Of a stretch of DNA of 64,000 bases, positions 36,077-45,155 are shown piece by piece (positions within the stretch are counted from its first letter, which is position 1; the number at the start of each line of letters is the position of its first letter). The stretch is from Cohnella rhizosphaerae (lineage in GTDB: Bacteria; Bacillota; Bacilli; Paenibacillales; Paenibacillaceae). Location of the stretch: positions 1,364,001 through 1,428,000 of the forward strand of contig NZ_JAPDIA010000008.1 in assembly GCF_029525575.1 (NCBI RefSeq). The letters run 5' to 3'. A program made the position numbers and the translations under genes. The notes beneath the pieces are model-generated. The model did not search any database. It saw nothing but the letters and a program-made list of their open reading frames with translations, and had not been told where the DNA came from.

Positions 36077-37225
36077 TTAAAAATAAACCGAGTATTGAAG
36101 CGCCCGAAGAAGCTCTACCGCGCGTTCGAGATCTTCGCCGTGGCGGAAAGACAGGCGCAGCACGCCGGGCACGTCTTCCCTGCTCTCGATAATGTGCAGG
36201 TTGCTCAGGTTGATGCGGGCCTGCCCGAGCTCCGTCGCGATCCGGCCGACGATGCCCGGCTGATCGGGCACGTCGACGTAGCACTCGTGCAGCGAAGTGA
36301 TCATGCCCTTGCGCCGCTCGGGCAAATTGTCGCGGAATCGGCCGGCGTCGCTGAACCGTTCGACGATGCCCGCGCCTTCCCGCTCCTCGAGCAGCCGTTC
36401 GAACGCCGCGATCTCTCCGCGCCAGTCGGCCAGAAGCTTCAGCAGCACGTCGCGGTTGCCGAGCAAAATATCGCGCCATATGTACGGATCGCTGGAAGCG
36501 ATTCGCGTAATGTCGCGGAATCCGCCTGCGGCCAGACGCCGGTACAAGTCGTTCGATTCGTTGTAGCCCGCGATCTGGTTGACCAGCGCGACCGCGATAA
36601 TATGCGGCAGATGGCTGATCGCGCCGACGATGTCGTCGTGCAGACCCGCCTCGATCTTGACGATGTTGGCGCGCGTCCAGCGCAGCAGCTCCTCGAGCCG
36701 TTCGATCGCCTCCGGCGGCGTGCCCTTGGAGGGCGTCAGCACATAGAACGCATTTTCGTACAAGTCCGGGGTGGCGGCTTCGACGCCGGAGCGCTCCGAA
36801 CCGGCCATCGGGTGGCCGCCGATGAACACGGCGCCGCTGAGCTTCAGGCTCTCCGCGTAGTTCACGACGGAAGCCTTCGTGCTGCCGACGTCCGTGATGA
36901 TGCATCCGGGCTTCAGCGGCAGCTCGGACAGACGCTGCAAATAGTCGTCGAGCATCCCTACCGGGACGCACAGTACGATGACGTCCGCGCCGGCCGCCGC
37001 CTCTTCCATCGACGTCGTCGCCTCATCAACGACGCCAAGCGCCAAATACTTGTCCACCGATGCCGCGTTCACCGAATGGCCGACGACGGTAAGCCCCGGC
37101 TTGCCCTTCCAGCACAGCGCCAGCGAGCCGCCGATCAATCCGACGCCGAAGATGGCGATCCGGAGCGATGGCTTTTCGTTAGGTATCGATTGCGACTTTT
37201 CGTGAACGGCTTTGCCTTCGATCAT
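36077..37225 (-). CDS. tyrA: Prephenate dehydrogenase with C-terminal ACT domain
   Basis: NAD-dependent oxidative decarboxylation of prephenate to 4-hydroxyphenylpyruvate. 382 residues, intact. Rossmann start IAIFGVGLIGGSLALCWKGK, DVIVLCVPVGMLDDYL, FIGGHPMAGSERSGVEAATP and HDDIVGAISHLPHIIAVALV; the last about 80 residues form an ACT domain (VDVPDQPGIVGRIATELGQA) for tyrosine feedback. Follows hisC2 by 3 nt at the end of the aromatic cluster. Confidence 0.94.
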   Translation of the reverse strand: MIEGKAVHEKSQSIPNEKPSLRIAIFGVGLIGGSLALCWKGKPGLTVVGHSVNAASVDKYLALGVVDEATTSMEEAAAGADVIVLCVPVGMLDDYLQRLSELPLKPGCIITDVGSTKASVVNYAESLKLSGAVFIGGHPMAGSERSGVEAATPDLYENAFYVLTPSKGTPPEAIERLEELLRWTRANIVKIEAGLHDDIVGAISHLPHIIAVALVNQIAGYNESNDLYRRLAAGGFRDITRIASSDPYIWRDILLGNRDVLLKLLADWRGEIAAFERLLEEREGAGIVERFSDAGRFRDNLPERRKGMITSLHECYVDVPDQPGIVGRIATELGQARINLSNLHIIESREDVPGVLRLSFRHGEDLERAVELLRALQYSVYF

Positions 37226-37228
37226 ACC

Positions 37229-38328
37229 TTACGCCTGCACCCCGTTTTCCTGCAAAACGGCTTCAAGCGCTTCCGCGACCTTCGCATTTTGCTCGGCGCT
37301 GCCTACCGTAATGCGGATGCGCGTCGGATAGCCGCGCTGACCGGCCCGGATGATGACGCCCTTGCGAAGCAGCGCCTCGAACACCTCAAGAGAAGGACGC
37401 TTCACGTCGACCATAATAAAGTTGCCGTGCGCGGGGGAAGTAATCGAGCCCGAGCCTGTCGAACGCTGCGCGAAGAAAGGCAAGGCCCTCGCGGTTCGCC
37501 GTGCGGCACTTGTCTAAAAATTCGTCGTCGTTCAGCGATGCCAGCGCGGCAGCCTGGCCGAATCTGGACGTGTTGAACGGCTCACGCACCTGGTTGATCG
37601 ACCGGATCAGGCTCGGGGCTCCGATGCCGTAGCCGATGCGAAGCGACGCCAGCCCGTAAATCTTCGAAAACGTGCGCAGCAAAATCAGATTCGGATAGCG
37701 CTTCAGCAGCGCCAGGCCATCCGAATAGGACGGGTCCTCCACATATTCGCAATAAGCCTCGTCCAACACGACAAGGACGCGGTCCGGCACCTGGTCGAGG
37801 AATGCGGTGAGCTCCTCGTCGCTGACGATCGTGCCCGTCGGATTGTTCGGATTGCAAATCCAGACGATCTTCGTCTTGTCGTTCACTTTAGCCAGCATCG
37901 CCGGCAGGTCGTGCTTGCCGTCCTTGAGCGGCACTTCGACGCTGACGCCGTTTTCGATCGTCACATTGTGCTTGTACTGCGGGAACGTCTCGACGGCCAT
38001 CACCGTCTCGTCGCCCGGCTGCAAATAGGCGCGTGCGATCATCAGTATAATTTCGTCGGAGCCGGCGCCGAAAATGATCTGGTCGGCGTTAACGCCCGTG
38101 CGCTTCGCGATCGCGTTCGTCAGCTCGACGGCCGCGCCGTCGGGATAAATGCTGATTTGATCGAGCTCGCGGCGAATCGCCTCCGCCGCCTTCGGGGGAG
38201 CTGCCGAACGGATTTTCGTTGGAAGCCAGCTTGATGACCTCGTCGAGGCCAAGCTCGCGCTTTACTGCTTCAATCGGCTTGCCGGGCTGATAGACGGGCA
38301 AATCGACGATATTCGGTTTGGGCTGCAT
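37229..38328 (-). CDS. hisC: Histidinol-phosphate / aromatic aminotransferase, second HisC paralogue (two +1 frame breaks)
   Basis: About 365 residues after removing one base from each G5 run at 38194-38198 and 37433-37437. Motifs: KLASNENPFGSSP, FGAGSDEIILMIARAYL, WICNPNNPTGTIV, LDEAYCEYVEDP, and RTFSKIYGLASLRIGYG (PLP lysine). Joined to trp and tyrA as in B. subtilis, where HisC also transaminates tyrosine and phenylalanine precursors. ATG 38328 follows GGGAGGAACA. The breaks are in short runs, but the corrected protein aligns throughout. Confidence 0.9.
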
Positions 38329-38359
38329 CGGATATGTTCCTCCCTGGCTTCATCATAAA

Positions 38360-38385
38360 GGACGGAGCGATTGTCCGCTCCGTCC
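38360..38385 (-). terminator. Hairpin between trpA and hisC2 (possible weak terminator)
   Basis: 10-bp perfect stem GGACGGAGCG/CGCTCCGTCC with a 6-nt loop. The minus transcript then has only UUUAUG, so termination would be partial. The rest of the 212-bp gap shows no gene. Confidence 0.45.
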
Positions 38386-38540
38386 CAAGAACAACGTGCC
38401 TCTATTGTGACATATCTCTATGTCGCTGTACAGATGCAAAGCATTTAAGCAAACCTAGGCCGTTCAAACAAGCGCCCTATTTGCCTAATATCCGTTGCCG
38501 CGGGCTGCCGGCAAGGCGCTGACGCCCGCTCGCCTCCCGG

Positions 38541-39386
38541 TTAAGCCGTCTCGGATTTGCGCGGCTTCAAGTCCGCGATAAACGCCTGAACTTCGGCCAG
38601 TCCCGCCTTCGTCCGCTCCGCATCCGCGAGCGCTTCCGGCGGCAGCGACGTCTCGACCTGGCGCACGATCGCGCTGCCGACGATGACGCCGTCGGCCACG
38701 CCTGCGAACCGCTCGGCCTGCTCGCGCGAGGAGATGCCGAAGCCGACGCAGATCGGCACGCTGGACGCGCGGCGGACCGTCGCCAGAAATTGGTCGATGC
38801 CCGCGTGGAAATCGGCGCGAACGCCGGTCACGCCGAGCGAGGACACGCAGTAGACGAAGCCCTTCGCCTGCGAAGCGATTCGCTCGACGCGCGCTTCGGA
38901 CGTCGGCGCAACGAGCGGAATGAGGTGGACGCCCGTCCGCTCCGCGATTCCGCGCACCTCCGCGTCCTCCTCGAGCGGCAAGTCGGGAATGATGACGCCG
39001 CTGAAGCCGTGCTCCTGCAGCAAGGCGAAAAACCGCTCGAGTCCGAGCTGCAGCGCAGGGTTAAAGTAAGTGAACAAGATGAAAGGCATCCGCACGCCGG
39101 CGGCGCGCGCCTTGGACGCGACGCCGATGCAGTCGGTCAGCGAGATCCGGTGGCGCAGCGCCCGCTCGGAAGCGCGCTGGATGACCGGTCCGTCGGCCAG
39201 CGGGTCCGAATACGGCACGCCGAGCTCGATCATATGCGCGCCTGCCGCTTCGGCTGCGGCGATCAGCTTGACCGACGTATCGAGGTCGGGATCGCCCATT
39301 GTCAAAAAGGGAATGAGCGCCGTCTCTCCCTTTGCGCCAAGCTCCGCGAATACGGTATCGATAGCGTTCGCAGTGACCGTGCTCAT
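38541..39386 (-). CDS. trpA: Tryptophan synthase alpha chain
   Basis: Cleaves indole-3-glycerol phosphate and channels indole to TrpB. 281 residues. LIPFLTMGDPDLDTSVKLIA, ELGVPYSDPLADGPVIQRAS (catalytic Glu and Asp), VIIPDLPLEEDAEV, and GFGISSREQAERF. ATG 39386 overlaps the trpB stop (ATGA). Confidence 0.96.
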   Translation of the reverse strand: MSTVTANAIDTVFAELGAKGETALIPFLTMGDPDLDTSVKLIAAAEAAGAHMIELGVPYSDPLADGPVIQRASERALRHRISLTDCIGVASKARAAGVRMPFILFTYFNPALQLGLERFFALLQEHGFSGVIIPDLPLEEDAEVRGIAERTGVHLIPLVAPTSEARVERIASQAKGFVYCVSSLGVTGVRADFHAGIDQFLATVRRASSVPICVGFGISSREQAERFAGVADGVIVGSAIVRQVETSLPPEALADAERTKAGLAEVQAFIADLKPRKSETA

Positions 39387-40585
39387 GGCAGATCCCCTCC
39401 CAAATATCCGATGATCGACTCGACGTCCTTATCCCCGCGCCCGGACAGATTGATGACGATCGTCTGATCCTTCGGCAGCGTCGGCGCCAGCTTCAACGTA
39501 TGCGCCACGGCATGCGCCGACTCGAGCGCAGGGATAATGCCCTCCTTGCGAGAGAGCAACTGAAGCGCGTCGAGCGCCTCCGCGTCCGTGATCGGCACGT
39601 ATTCTGCGCGCTTGATGTCCTTCAGGTAGGCGTGCTCGGGACCGATGCCCGGGTAATCGAGACCCGCCGAGATCGAATGCGCCTCCTGTACCTGCCCGCC
39701 TTCGTCCTGAAGGACGTAGCTCATCGAGCCTTGGAAAACGCCGGGCGTTCCCTTGGTCATCGTCGCTGCGTGCTTATCCGTATCGACGCCGCGGCCGGCC
39801 GCTTCGACGCCGATCAAGCGGACGGACGTATCTCCCACGAACGGGTGGAAAATGCCCATCGCATTGCTGCCGCCGCCGACCGCCGCGACGATGACGTCGG
39901 GCAGCCGGCCTTCCGCTTCGATAATCTGGTCCTTCGTCTCAAGACCGATGACGCGCTGGAAGTCCCGCACCATCATCGGGTAAGGATGCGGACCCGTGAC
40001 CGAACCGAGAATGTAGTACGTATCGTCGACGTGGCTGACCCAATAACGCAGCGTCTCGTTGCAGGCATCTTTCAGCGTGCGGGTGCCGGAGGTGACGGGC
40101 ACGACCTCCGCGCCGAGCAGCTTCATGCGGAATACGTTCAGCGCCTGGCGCTTCGTGTCCTCCTCGCCCATGAACACCTTGCATTCGAGGCCGAGCAGCG
40201 CCGCGACCGTCGCGGAAGCGACGCCGTGCTGGCCGGCGCCCGTTTCGGCGATGATTTTCTTTTTGCCCATCCGCTTCGCGAGCACCGCCTGCCCGATCGT
40301 GTTGTTGATCTTGTGGGCGCCGGTATGGTTCAGATCCTCCCGCTTTAGGTAGATCTTCGCGCCGCCGAGATGCTCGGTGAGGCGTTCCGCATAATACAGC
40401 GGCGTCGGCCGGCCCGAATATTGCTTGAGCAAATAACGAACCTCCGCCAGAAAATCGGGATCGTCCTTATAACGGTTGTAAGCTTCCTCCAGCTCGTACA
40501 GCGCGTTCATCAGCGTCTCTGGAACGTAGCGTCCGCCGAAGCTGCCGAATCTGCCGTACGTATCCGGCACTTGTGTCGTGGTCAT
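39383..40585 (-). CDS. trpB: Tryptophan synthase beta chain
   Basis: PLP enzyme joining indole and serine. 400 residues. GGRYVPETLMNALYELEEAY, LKREDLNHTGAHKINNTIGQ (PLP lysine in HKINN), AETGAGQHGVASATVAALLG, and VGGGSNAMGIFHPF (phosphate loop). ATG 40585 overlaps the trpF stop. Confidence 0.97.
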   Translation of the reverse strand: MTTTQVPDTYGRFGSFGGRYVPETLMNALYELEEAYNRYKDDPDFLAEVRYLLKQYSGRPTPLYYAERLTEHLGGAKIYLKREDLNHTGAHKINNTIGQAVLAKRMGKKKIIAETGAGQHGVASATVAALLGLECKVFMGEEDTKRQALNVFRMKLLGAEVVPVTSGTRTLKDACNETLRYWVSHVDDTYYILGSVTGPHPYPMMVRDFQRVIGLETKDQIIEAEGRLPDVIVAAVGGGSNAMGIFHPFVGDTSVRLIGVEAAGRGVDTDKHAATMTKGTPGVFQGSMSYVLQDEGGQVQEAHSISAGLDYPGIGPEHAYLKDIKRAEYVPITDAEALDALQLLSRKEGIIPALESAHAVAHTLKLAPTLPKDQTIVINLSGRGDKDVESIIGYLGGDLP

Positions 40586-41340
40586 GATTGCTGCTTCACC
40601 CTTTCCGCGAATGCGGCGATTTTGGTCGCGTCCTTGACGCCGTCCGTCTCGACGCCGCTCGATATATCGACGCCGTCGGGCTTGTAGGCCGACAGCAATT
40701 CAATTACGTTGTCCGGATCGAGGCCGCCCGCGACGAACAGTCGAATGCCGGTCTCCGAGGCCGCTCGTTCGTAAGCCGGAATGACTTCCCATGGAAAAGC
40801 GCGTCCCGTGCCGCCGCCCGCGGTATCGATCAGCACCGCGGATACGGCGCCGGCGTATGCGGCGAGCCGCGCGGGTCCGGCATCGGGGACTTCGGCGTCG
40901 TCCGCCGACCCGTCCGATGCTTGTTCTTCGCCGCCGGCGGACAGCGCGCGCCATACTTCAACTTTAAACCGGCGGGCAACCTCTCTGCAAAAATCCGGCG
41001 TTTCGCCTTTGCCGTGCAGCTGCACGACGTCCAGGGGCGCTGCTGTGAGCGTGGCCTCAAGCGTTTCGAGCGACGGGTCGACGAACACGCCGACGGCGAG
41101 CGGCGGCCGGCCGCCCGCCATTCGGGATTCGCGCGACGCGCGGATCAGCTCTCCCGCCAGCTCCGGCGCCACGTAGCGCCGGCTTTTCGGCGCGAAGATG
41201 AAGCCGATATATTCGACGGGCATGCCGTCCATCGACTTCAGCGTCTCGGCCCGCATGATACCGCAGATTTTTACCGCCGGACGCGCGGACGGAGCTGCCG
41301 CCCCCGGCAGTGTCAGGTCCATTTCGCTTGAACCGCTCAT
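40582..41340 (-). CDS. trpF: Phosphoribosylanthranilate isomerase with an acidic insertion
   Basis: 252 residues, longer than the usual 205-220. KICGIMRAETLKSMDGMPVE carries the catalytic Cys, and IRLFVAGGLDPDNVIELL and PDGVDISSGVETDGVKDATK are the phosphate-binding C-terminus. An insertion after WRALSA is rich in Glu, Asp and Ala (GGEEQASDGSADDAEVPDAG) and lies in a surface loop of the barrel. A 20-residue N-terminal extension is also present. ATG 41340 overlaps the trpC stop (ATGA). Confidence 0.93.
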   Translation of the reverse strand: MSGSSEMDLTLPGAAAPSARPAVKICGIMRAETLKSMDGMPVEYIGFIFAPKSRRYVAPELAGELIRASRESRMAGGRPPLAVGVFVDPSLETLEATLTAAPLDVVQLHGKGETPDFCREVARRFKVEVWRALSAGGEEQASDGSADDAEVPDAGPARLAAYAGAVSAVLIDTAGGGTGRAFPWEVIPAYERAASETGIRLFVAGGLDPDNVIELLSAYKPDGVDISSGVETDGVKDATKIAAFAERVKQQS

Positions 41341-42149
41341 CCTGCGGCTCCCGTCTTAACGACCGGGCCGAGCAAGCCTTCGATCGCGGCGCCGACGTCC
41401 GGCTGCCGCATGAAGTGTTCGCCGACGAGCACTGCTTGCGCGCCTGCCTTTTCGACGAACGCGATGTCTTCCGTCGAAGCGATCGCGCTCTCGCTGACCG
41501 CCGTGACGCCCTCCGGCATAAGCGCGATCAGCTGCTCGGTCACCGAGAGATCGGTCTCGAACGTGTGCAGGTTGCGATTGTTGACGCCGATGAGCGTCGC
41601 GCGCCCGACTTCGAGCACCGCTTCGAGCTCCGGACGGTTGTGAACTTCGACAAGCACGTCCAGCCCGATATCCCGCGCAAGCCGATGATACGCGTCCAGC
41701 TGGCGCTTGTCCAGGATGGCCGCGATGAGCAGGATCGCGTCGGCGCCGATCAGACGCGCTTCGTAGATCTGCCGCTCGTCGATCGTGAAGTCCTTGCGGA
41801 GCAGCGGAACGTTCACGCCCTCGCGGACGCCGCGCAAATAATCGTTGCTGCCTTGAAAATACTGCACGTCGGTCAGCACCGAGATGCAATCCGCGCCTGC
41901 GGCCTCGTAGGCTTTAGCAAGCTGAACCGGATGGAAGTCCGGCCGGATGAGCCCCTTGGACGGGCTTGCCTTCTTCACCTCGGCGATGAGGCCCACGGGC
42001 CGGCGGCGCCGGCCCGCCTGAAGCGCGGCTTCGAAGCCCAGACATGCCGGCAGGCCGGCGATCTCGCGCTCCGCCGCGTTCAAGTTCATCGACGCCTTCA
42101 GCGCCGCCGCTTCTTCTTTTTTTGTCGCTACGATCCGTTCAAGAAACAT
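41337..42149 (-). CDS. trpC: Indole-3-glycerol phosphate synthase
   Basis: 270 residues. MFLERIVATKKEEAAALKAS, GLIAEVKKASPSKGLIRPDF (catalytic Lys), DAILLIAAILDKRQLDAY, GVNNRNLHTFETDL, and VSESAIASTEDIAF. ATG 42149 lies inside the end of trpD with GGAGGA 8 nt upstream. It contains an in-frame A7 run that is not disrupted. Confidence 0.95.
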   Translation of the reverse strand: MFLERIVATKKEEAAALKASMNLNAAEREIAGLPACLGFEAALQAGRRRRPVGLIAEVKKASPSKGLIRPDFHPVQLAKAYEAAGADCISVLTDVQYFQGSNDYLRGVREGVNVPLLRKDFTIDERQIYEARLIGADAILLIAAILDKRQLDAYHRLARDIGLDVLVEVHNRPELEAVLEVGRATLIGVNNRNLHTFETDLSVTEQLIALMPEGVTAVSESAIASTEDIAFVEKAGAQAVLVGEHFMRQPDVGAAIEGLLGPVVKTGAAG

Positions 42150-43188
42150 GTCCGAGCTCCTCCGTCCGCTTGATCCACTGCGACAGCTTCGCCGCCGCCG
42201 CCCCCGAGTCGATCGTCTCCGCCGCAAGCTTGACGCCGCCGGCGAGGCTGTCCGCCCGTCCGGCGACATAGATGCACGCGCCGGCGTTCGCCAGCACGAC
42301 GTCGCGGTAGGCGCCGCGCTCCCCGGCCAGAATGCGGCGCACGATCTCGGCGTTCTCGGTCGCGTCGCCGCCGATCAGTGCGCCGAGCGGCAGCGTCGCA
42401 AGCCCCAGGTCTTCCGGCGTGATGTCGTACGTCGTGACGACGCCGTCCTTCAGCTCGGACACCTGCGTCGGCGCGGACAGGCTGATCTCGTCGAGTCCGT
42501 CATGGCTGCCAACGACCATCGCGCGCTTCAGCCCGAGCCGGCCGAGCACGGCTGCGACCACGTCGGTCTTGGTCCTGTCGTACAGGCCCATCAGCTGACG
42601 ATCTGCGCCGGCGGGATTCGCGAGCGGTCCGAGCATATTAAAAATCGTGCGAATGCCAAGCTCTTTGCGAGGGCCCGCAGCGTGCTTCAGCGCCGGATGG
42701 TACAGCTGGGCGAACATGAACGTGATGCCCGTATCGCGCAAGCAAGCGGCAGCTTGCTCCGCCGTCAGCTGGATGTTGACGCCGAGCGCCTCGAGCACGT
42801 CCGCGCTGCCCGCTTTGCCGCTCATCGCGCGGTTGCCGTGCTTCGCGACTCTCGCGCCGGCCGCCGCGGCGACGATCGCCGACGAGGTGGAAATGTTGAA
42901 TTTATGGATGCCCGAACCGCCCGTGCCGCAAGTGTCCAGCAAATCGTCGTGAGGCGCCGCCACCTTGTTGCCGAAATCCCGCAGCGCCTCCGCGAAGCCG
43001 GTAATTTCCTCGATGCTCTCGCCCTTGAGCCGGAGCGCGACCATCGCCGCGCCGATCTGAGCGGGCGTCGCTTCTCCCCGCATGATGAGGCTCATCACGC
43101 CATGCGCCTCTTCCTTGAGCAGATCGTGGCCCGCCATCAGCTTCGCCATCGCTTGCGGCATCGTAATATTCGCGTCTATTACCGTCAT
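42139..43188 (-). CDS. trpD: Anthranilate phosphoribosyltransferase
   Basis: 349 residues. DTCGTGGSGIHKFNISTSSA (PRPP loop), KHGNRAMSGKAGSADVLEAL, and RTIFNMLGPLANPAGADRQL. ATG 43188 is preferred, 7 nt from GGAGGG; the first ATG at 43194 is only 1 nt from it. Ends overlapping trpC by 11 nt. Confidence 0.95.
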   Translation of the reverse strand: MTVIDANITMPQAMAKLMAGHDLLKEEAHGVMSLIMRGEATPAQIGAAMVALRLKGESIEEITGFAEALRDFGNKVAAPHDDLLDTCGTGGSGIHKFNISTSSAIVAAAAGARVAKHGNRAMSGKAGSADVLEALGVNIQLTAEQAAACLRDTGITFMFAQLYHPALKHAAGPRKELGIRTIFNMLGPLANPAGADRQLMGLYDRTKTDVVAAVLGRLGLKRAMVVGSHDGLDEISLSAPTQVSELKDGVVTTYDITPEDLGLATLPLGALIGGDATENAEIVRRILAGERGAYRDVVLANAGACIYVAGRADSLAGGVKLAAETIDSGAAAAKLSQWIKRTEELGHVS

Positions 43189-43222
43189 CGTCATACCCTC
43201 CCAAGTTTAAGTACGGAGCCGA

Positions 43223-44806
43223 TCAATCGTAGTCCAGATTCGTGCTGCGGTCGCCCGCCATGACGATCAGCCTGCCTTGCTTGGGCTTCGCCGCCTGCGG
43301 GAACATCGCTTCCGCCGCGCGAATCGCCTTGAGGCAGCCTTTGGCTTTGTTGACCGTCTCCTCGTACTCGCTCTCGGGCACGGAATCCCAGACGATGCCC
43401 GCGCCGGCTTGCACGTAAGCTTTGCCGCCCTTGAACACGATCGTGCGGATCGTAATGCACGTATCCATATTGCCGGAGAAGCCGAAGTAGCCGATCGCGC
43501 CAGCGTAAGCGCCGCGCGCCTCCCGCTCCAGCTCGGAGACGATCTCCATCGCCCGCAGCTTCGGCGCGCCGGACACGGTGCCCGCCGGCAGGCACGACAG
43601 GAACGCATCGAAAAACGTCTTGTCCTTGGCCAGCTTGCCCGTGACGTTGGATACGATGTGCATGACGTGGGAGTAACGCTCGATCTCCATGTACGAATCG
43701 CAGCGCACCGTGCCGAATTCGGAGACGCGGCCCAGGTCGTTGCGGCCCAGATCGACGAGCATGACATGCTCCGCGCGTTCCTTCTCGTCCGCCAGCAGCT
43801 CCCGGGCGAGCGCGGCGTCCTCTTCGTCCGTGCGGCCCCGCGGACGCGTGCCGGCGATCGGCCGGGTCTCGACGCGGTCGCCGTCGACCTTGACGAGCAG
43901 CTCGGGCGAAGCGCCCACGATCACCTCGTCGCCCAGCTTCAGCATGTACATGTACGGAGACGGGTTCATCGTCCGCAACATCCGGTACACCTGCAGCGGA
44001 TCGACCTCGGTCTCGATGTGGAAGCGCTGGGAGAGCACGACCTGGAAAATGTCGCCCGCCCGAATGTATTCCTTGGCCTGGTTCACGTTCGCGATGAACT
44101 GCGCCTTGGTCAGATTGGAGCGAACGTCCCCGAGATCGGGATCGACGGGCGGCGTGCCGACGGCGGGCGCCGAAGGCGGCAGCGGCTGGCGCATGCGGTC
44201 GATCGTCTCGTCCATGCTGGCGGATACCCTCGCGTATTCGCGCTCGATCGCTTCTTCGGTTGCGCCGTCCGGCACATGCACGTTGCCGATGACGAGCACC
44301 TGCTGTTTGAAGTGGTCGAACGCGACGATGCGGTCGCAGAACATGAAGTGCATGTCGTCCATGTTCAGGTCGTCCTCGCGATGGGCGGGCAGCCGGCGTT
44401 CGTAATATTGCAGCAGGTCGTAGCCGAAAAATCCGATCGCGCCGCCCGTAAACGGCGGGAGCTCAGGCAGCGCGGGACTGCGATAGCCCCGGAGTCGCTC
44501 GCGCAGCAGCTTCAGCGGATCCGTCGTTTCGTACGTTTCCTCGCGTCCCCCTTGCTCGATCGATACGTTGTTTTTTTTCAGCCGCAGCACCATGAACGGA
44601 TCCGTGCCGATAAACGAATACCTCGCCCACTTGATGCCGCCCTCCACGCTCTCGAGCAAAAAGGCGCGGCTCCCCTGGCCGAGCTGCTGGAAAACGCGAA
44701 TCGGCGTCTCCGTGTCCGCCATCAATCTTCTGACGACCGGAATCACATTATAGGCGGCCGACAGCCGGATAACCTCCTGAAGCTCTTTCCCGCGCTGCTG
44801 TTCCAT
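43223..44806 (-). CDS. trpE: Anthranilate synthase component I
   Basis: 527 residues, first enzyme of tryptophan synthesis (chorismate to anthranilate). N-terminal part has FLLESVEGGIKWARYSFIGT (feedback site region LLES). The chorismate core shows ETRPIAGTRPRGRTDEEDAA, LVDLGRNDLGRVSEFGTV, FLSCLPAGTVSGAPKLRAME, and AGAGIVWDSVPESEYEE. ATG 44806 follows GGGGGAGATACAAGAG; the longer frame into the leader is not used. An A8 run near 44570 stays in frame. No trpG lies in the window; a shared pabA elsewhere is expected. Confidence 0.95.
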   Translation of the reverse strand: MEQQRGKELQEVIRLSAAYNVIPVVRRLMADTETPIRVFQQLGQGSRAFLLESVEGGIKWARYSFIGTDPFMVLRLKKNNVSIEQGGREETYETTDPLKLLRERLRGYRSPALPELPPFTGGAIGFFGYDLLQYYERRLPAHREDDLNMDDMHFMFCDRIVAFDHFKQQVLVIGNVHVPDGATEEAIEREYARVSASMDETIDRMRQPLPPSAPAVGTPPVDPDLGDVRSNLTKAQFIANVNQAKEYIRAGDIFQVVLSQRFHIETEVDPLQVYRMLRTMNPSPYMYMLKLGDEVIVGASPELLVKVDGDRVETRPIAGTRPRGRTDEEDAALARELLADEKERAEHVMLVDLGRNDLGRVSEFGTVRCDSYMEIERYSHVMHIVSNVTGKLAKDKTFFDAFLSCLPAGTVSGAPKLRAMEIVSELEREARGAYAGAIGYFGFSGNMDTCITIRTIVFKGGKAYVQAGAGIVWDSVPESEYEETVNKAKGCLKAIRAAEAMFPQAAKPKQGRLIVMAGDRSTNLDYD

Positions 44807-44904
44807 CTCTTGTATCTCCCCCTCTCCGGGACCGCACCCGATGCGGCCCCGCCGATGCGCCGGACGCTGTCGGCCGGCGCTTGAAACACGAGCCATCAAA
44901 AACG

Positions 44905-44935
44905 AAAAAATCGCCTCCGCAAACGCAGAGGCGAT
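44905..44935 (-). terminator. trp attenuator terminator
   Basis: 8-bp stem ATCGCCTC/GAGGCGAT (44910-44917 with 44928-44935) extended by GC/GC, then six U in the minus transcript, about 100 nt before trpE. Its CTCTGC arm can pair with GCAGAG in the GAG-repeat region, giving a competing antiterminator. Confidence 0.88.
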
Positions 44936-45032
44936 CTCATAGATAAGGGATCATGCAGACGCGCAATCGCCCGGCCATTCGCGCCGGTCCGTTCGCCGCC
45001 CATGCCGACTTCGCGCTCCGCAAGGAACCGTA

Positions 45033-45068
45033 CTCGGCCGCTCCGCTCATCTCATCTCTGCTCGTCTC
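45033..45068 (-). promoter_or_regulatory. TRAP-binding site: GAG triplet repeat in the trp leader
   Basis: In the minus transcript, GAG occurs at exact 5-nt steps beginning at 45068, 45063, 45058, 45053, 45048 and 45043, with 2-nt spacers, and once more at 45035. This is the spacing of B. subtilis TRAP sites. Tryptophan-loaded TRAP (mtrB, 55.3 kb) would wrap this RNA, block the antiterminator and favour the terminator at 44905-44935. Confidence 0.88.
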
Positions 45069-45125
45069 ACCCGCGCGTAAGTCATCGTCCCTCCGGCCGA
45101 CGGTTCTGCGCCAAGTAATGTGTCT

Positions 45126-45155
45126 ACTATAGCATCGCCGGCGGGCGGGCGTCAA
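45126..45155 (-). promoter_or_regulatory. SigmaA promoter of the trp operon, inside the end of aroH
   Basis: Minus strand -35 TTGACG (45150-45155), 18-bp spacer, -10 TATAGT (45126-45131). The -35 overlaps the last codons of aroH. The 345-bp leader down to trpE holds the TRAP site and attenuator. Confidence 0.75.

Noticed and set aside
44880..45150. T-box leader before trpE
   Set aside because: No AGGGTGGNACCGCG element; the GAG-repeat and encoded TRAP explain the leader.
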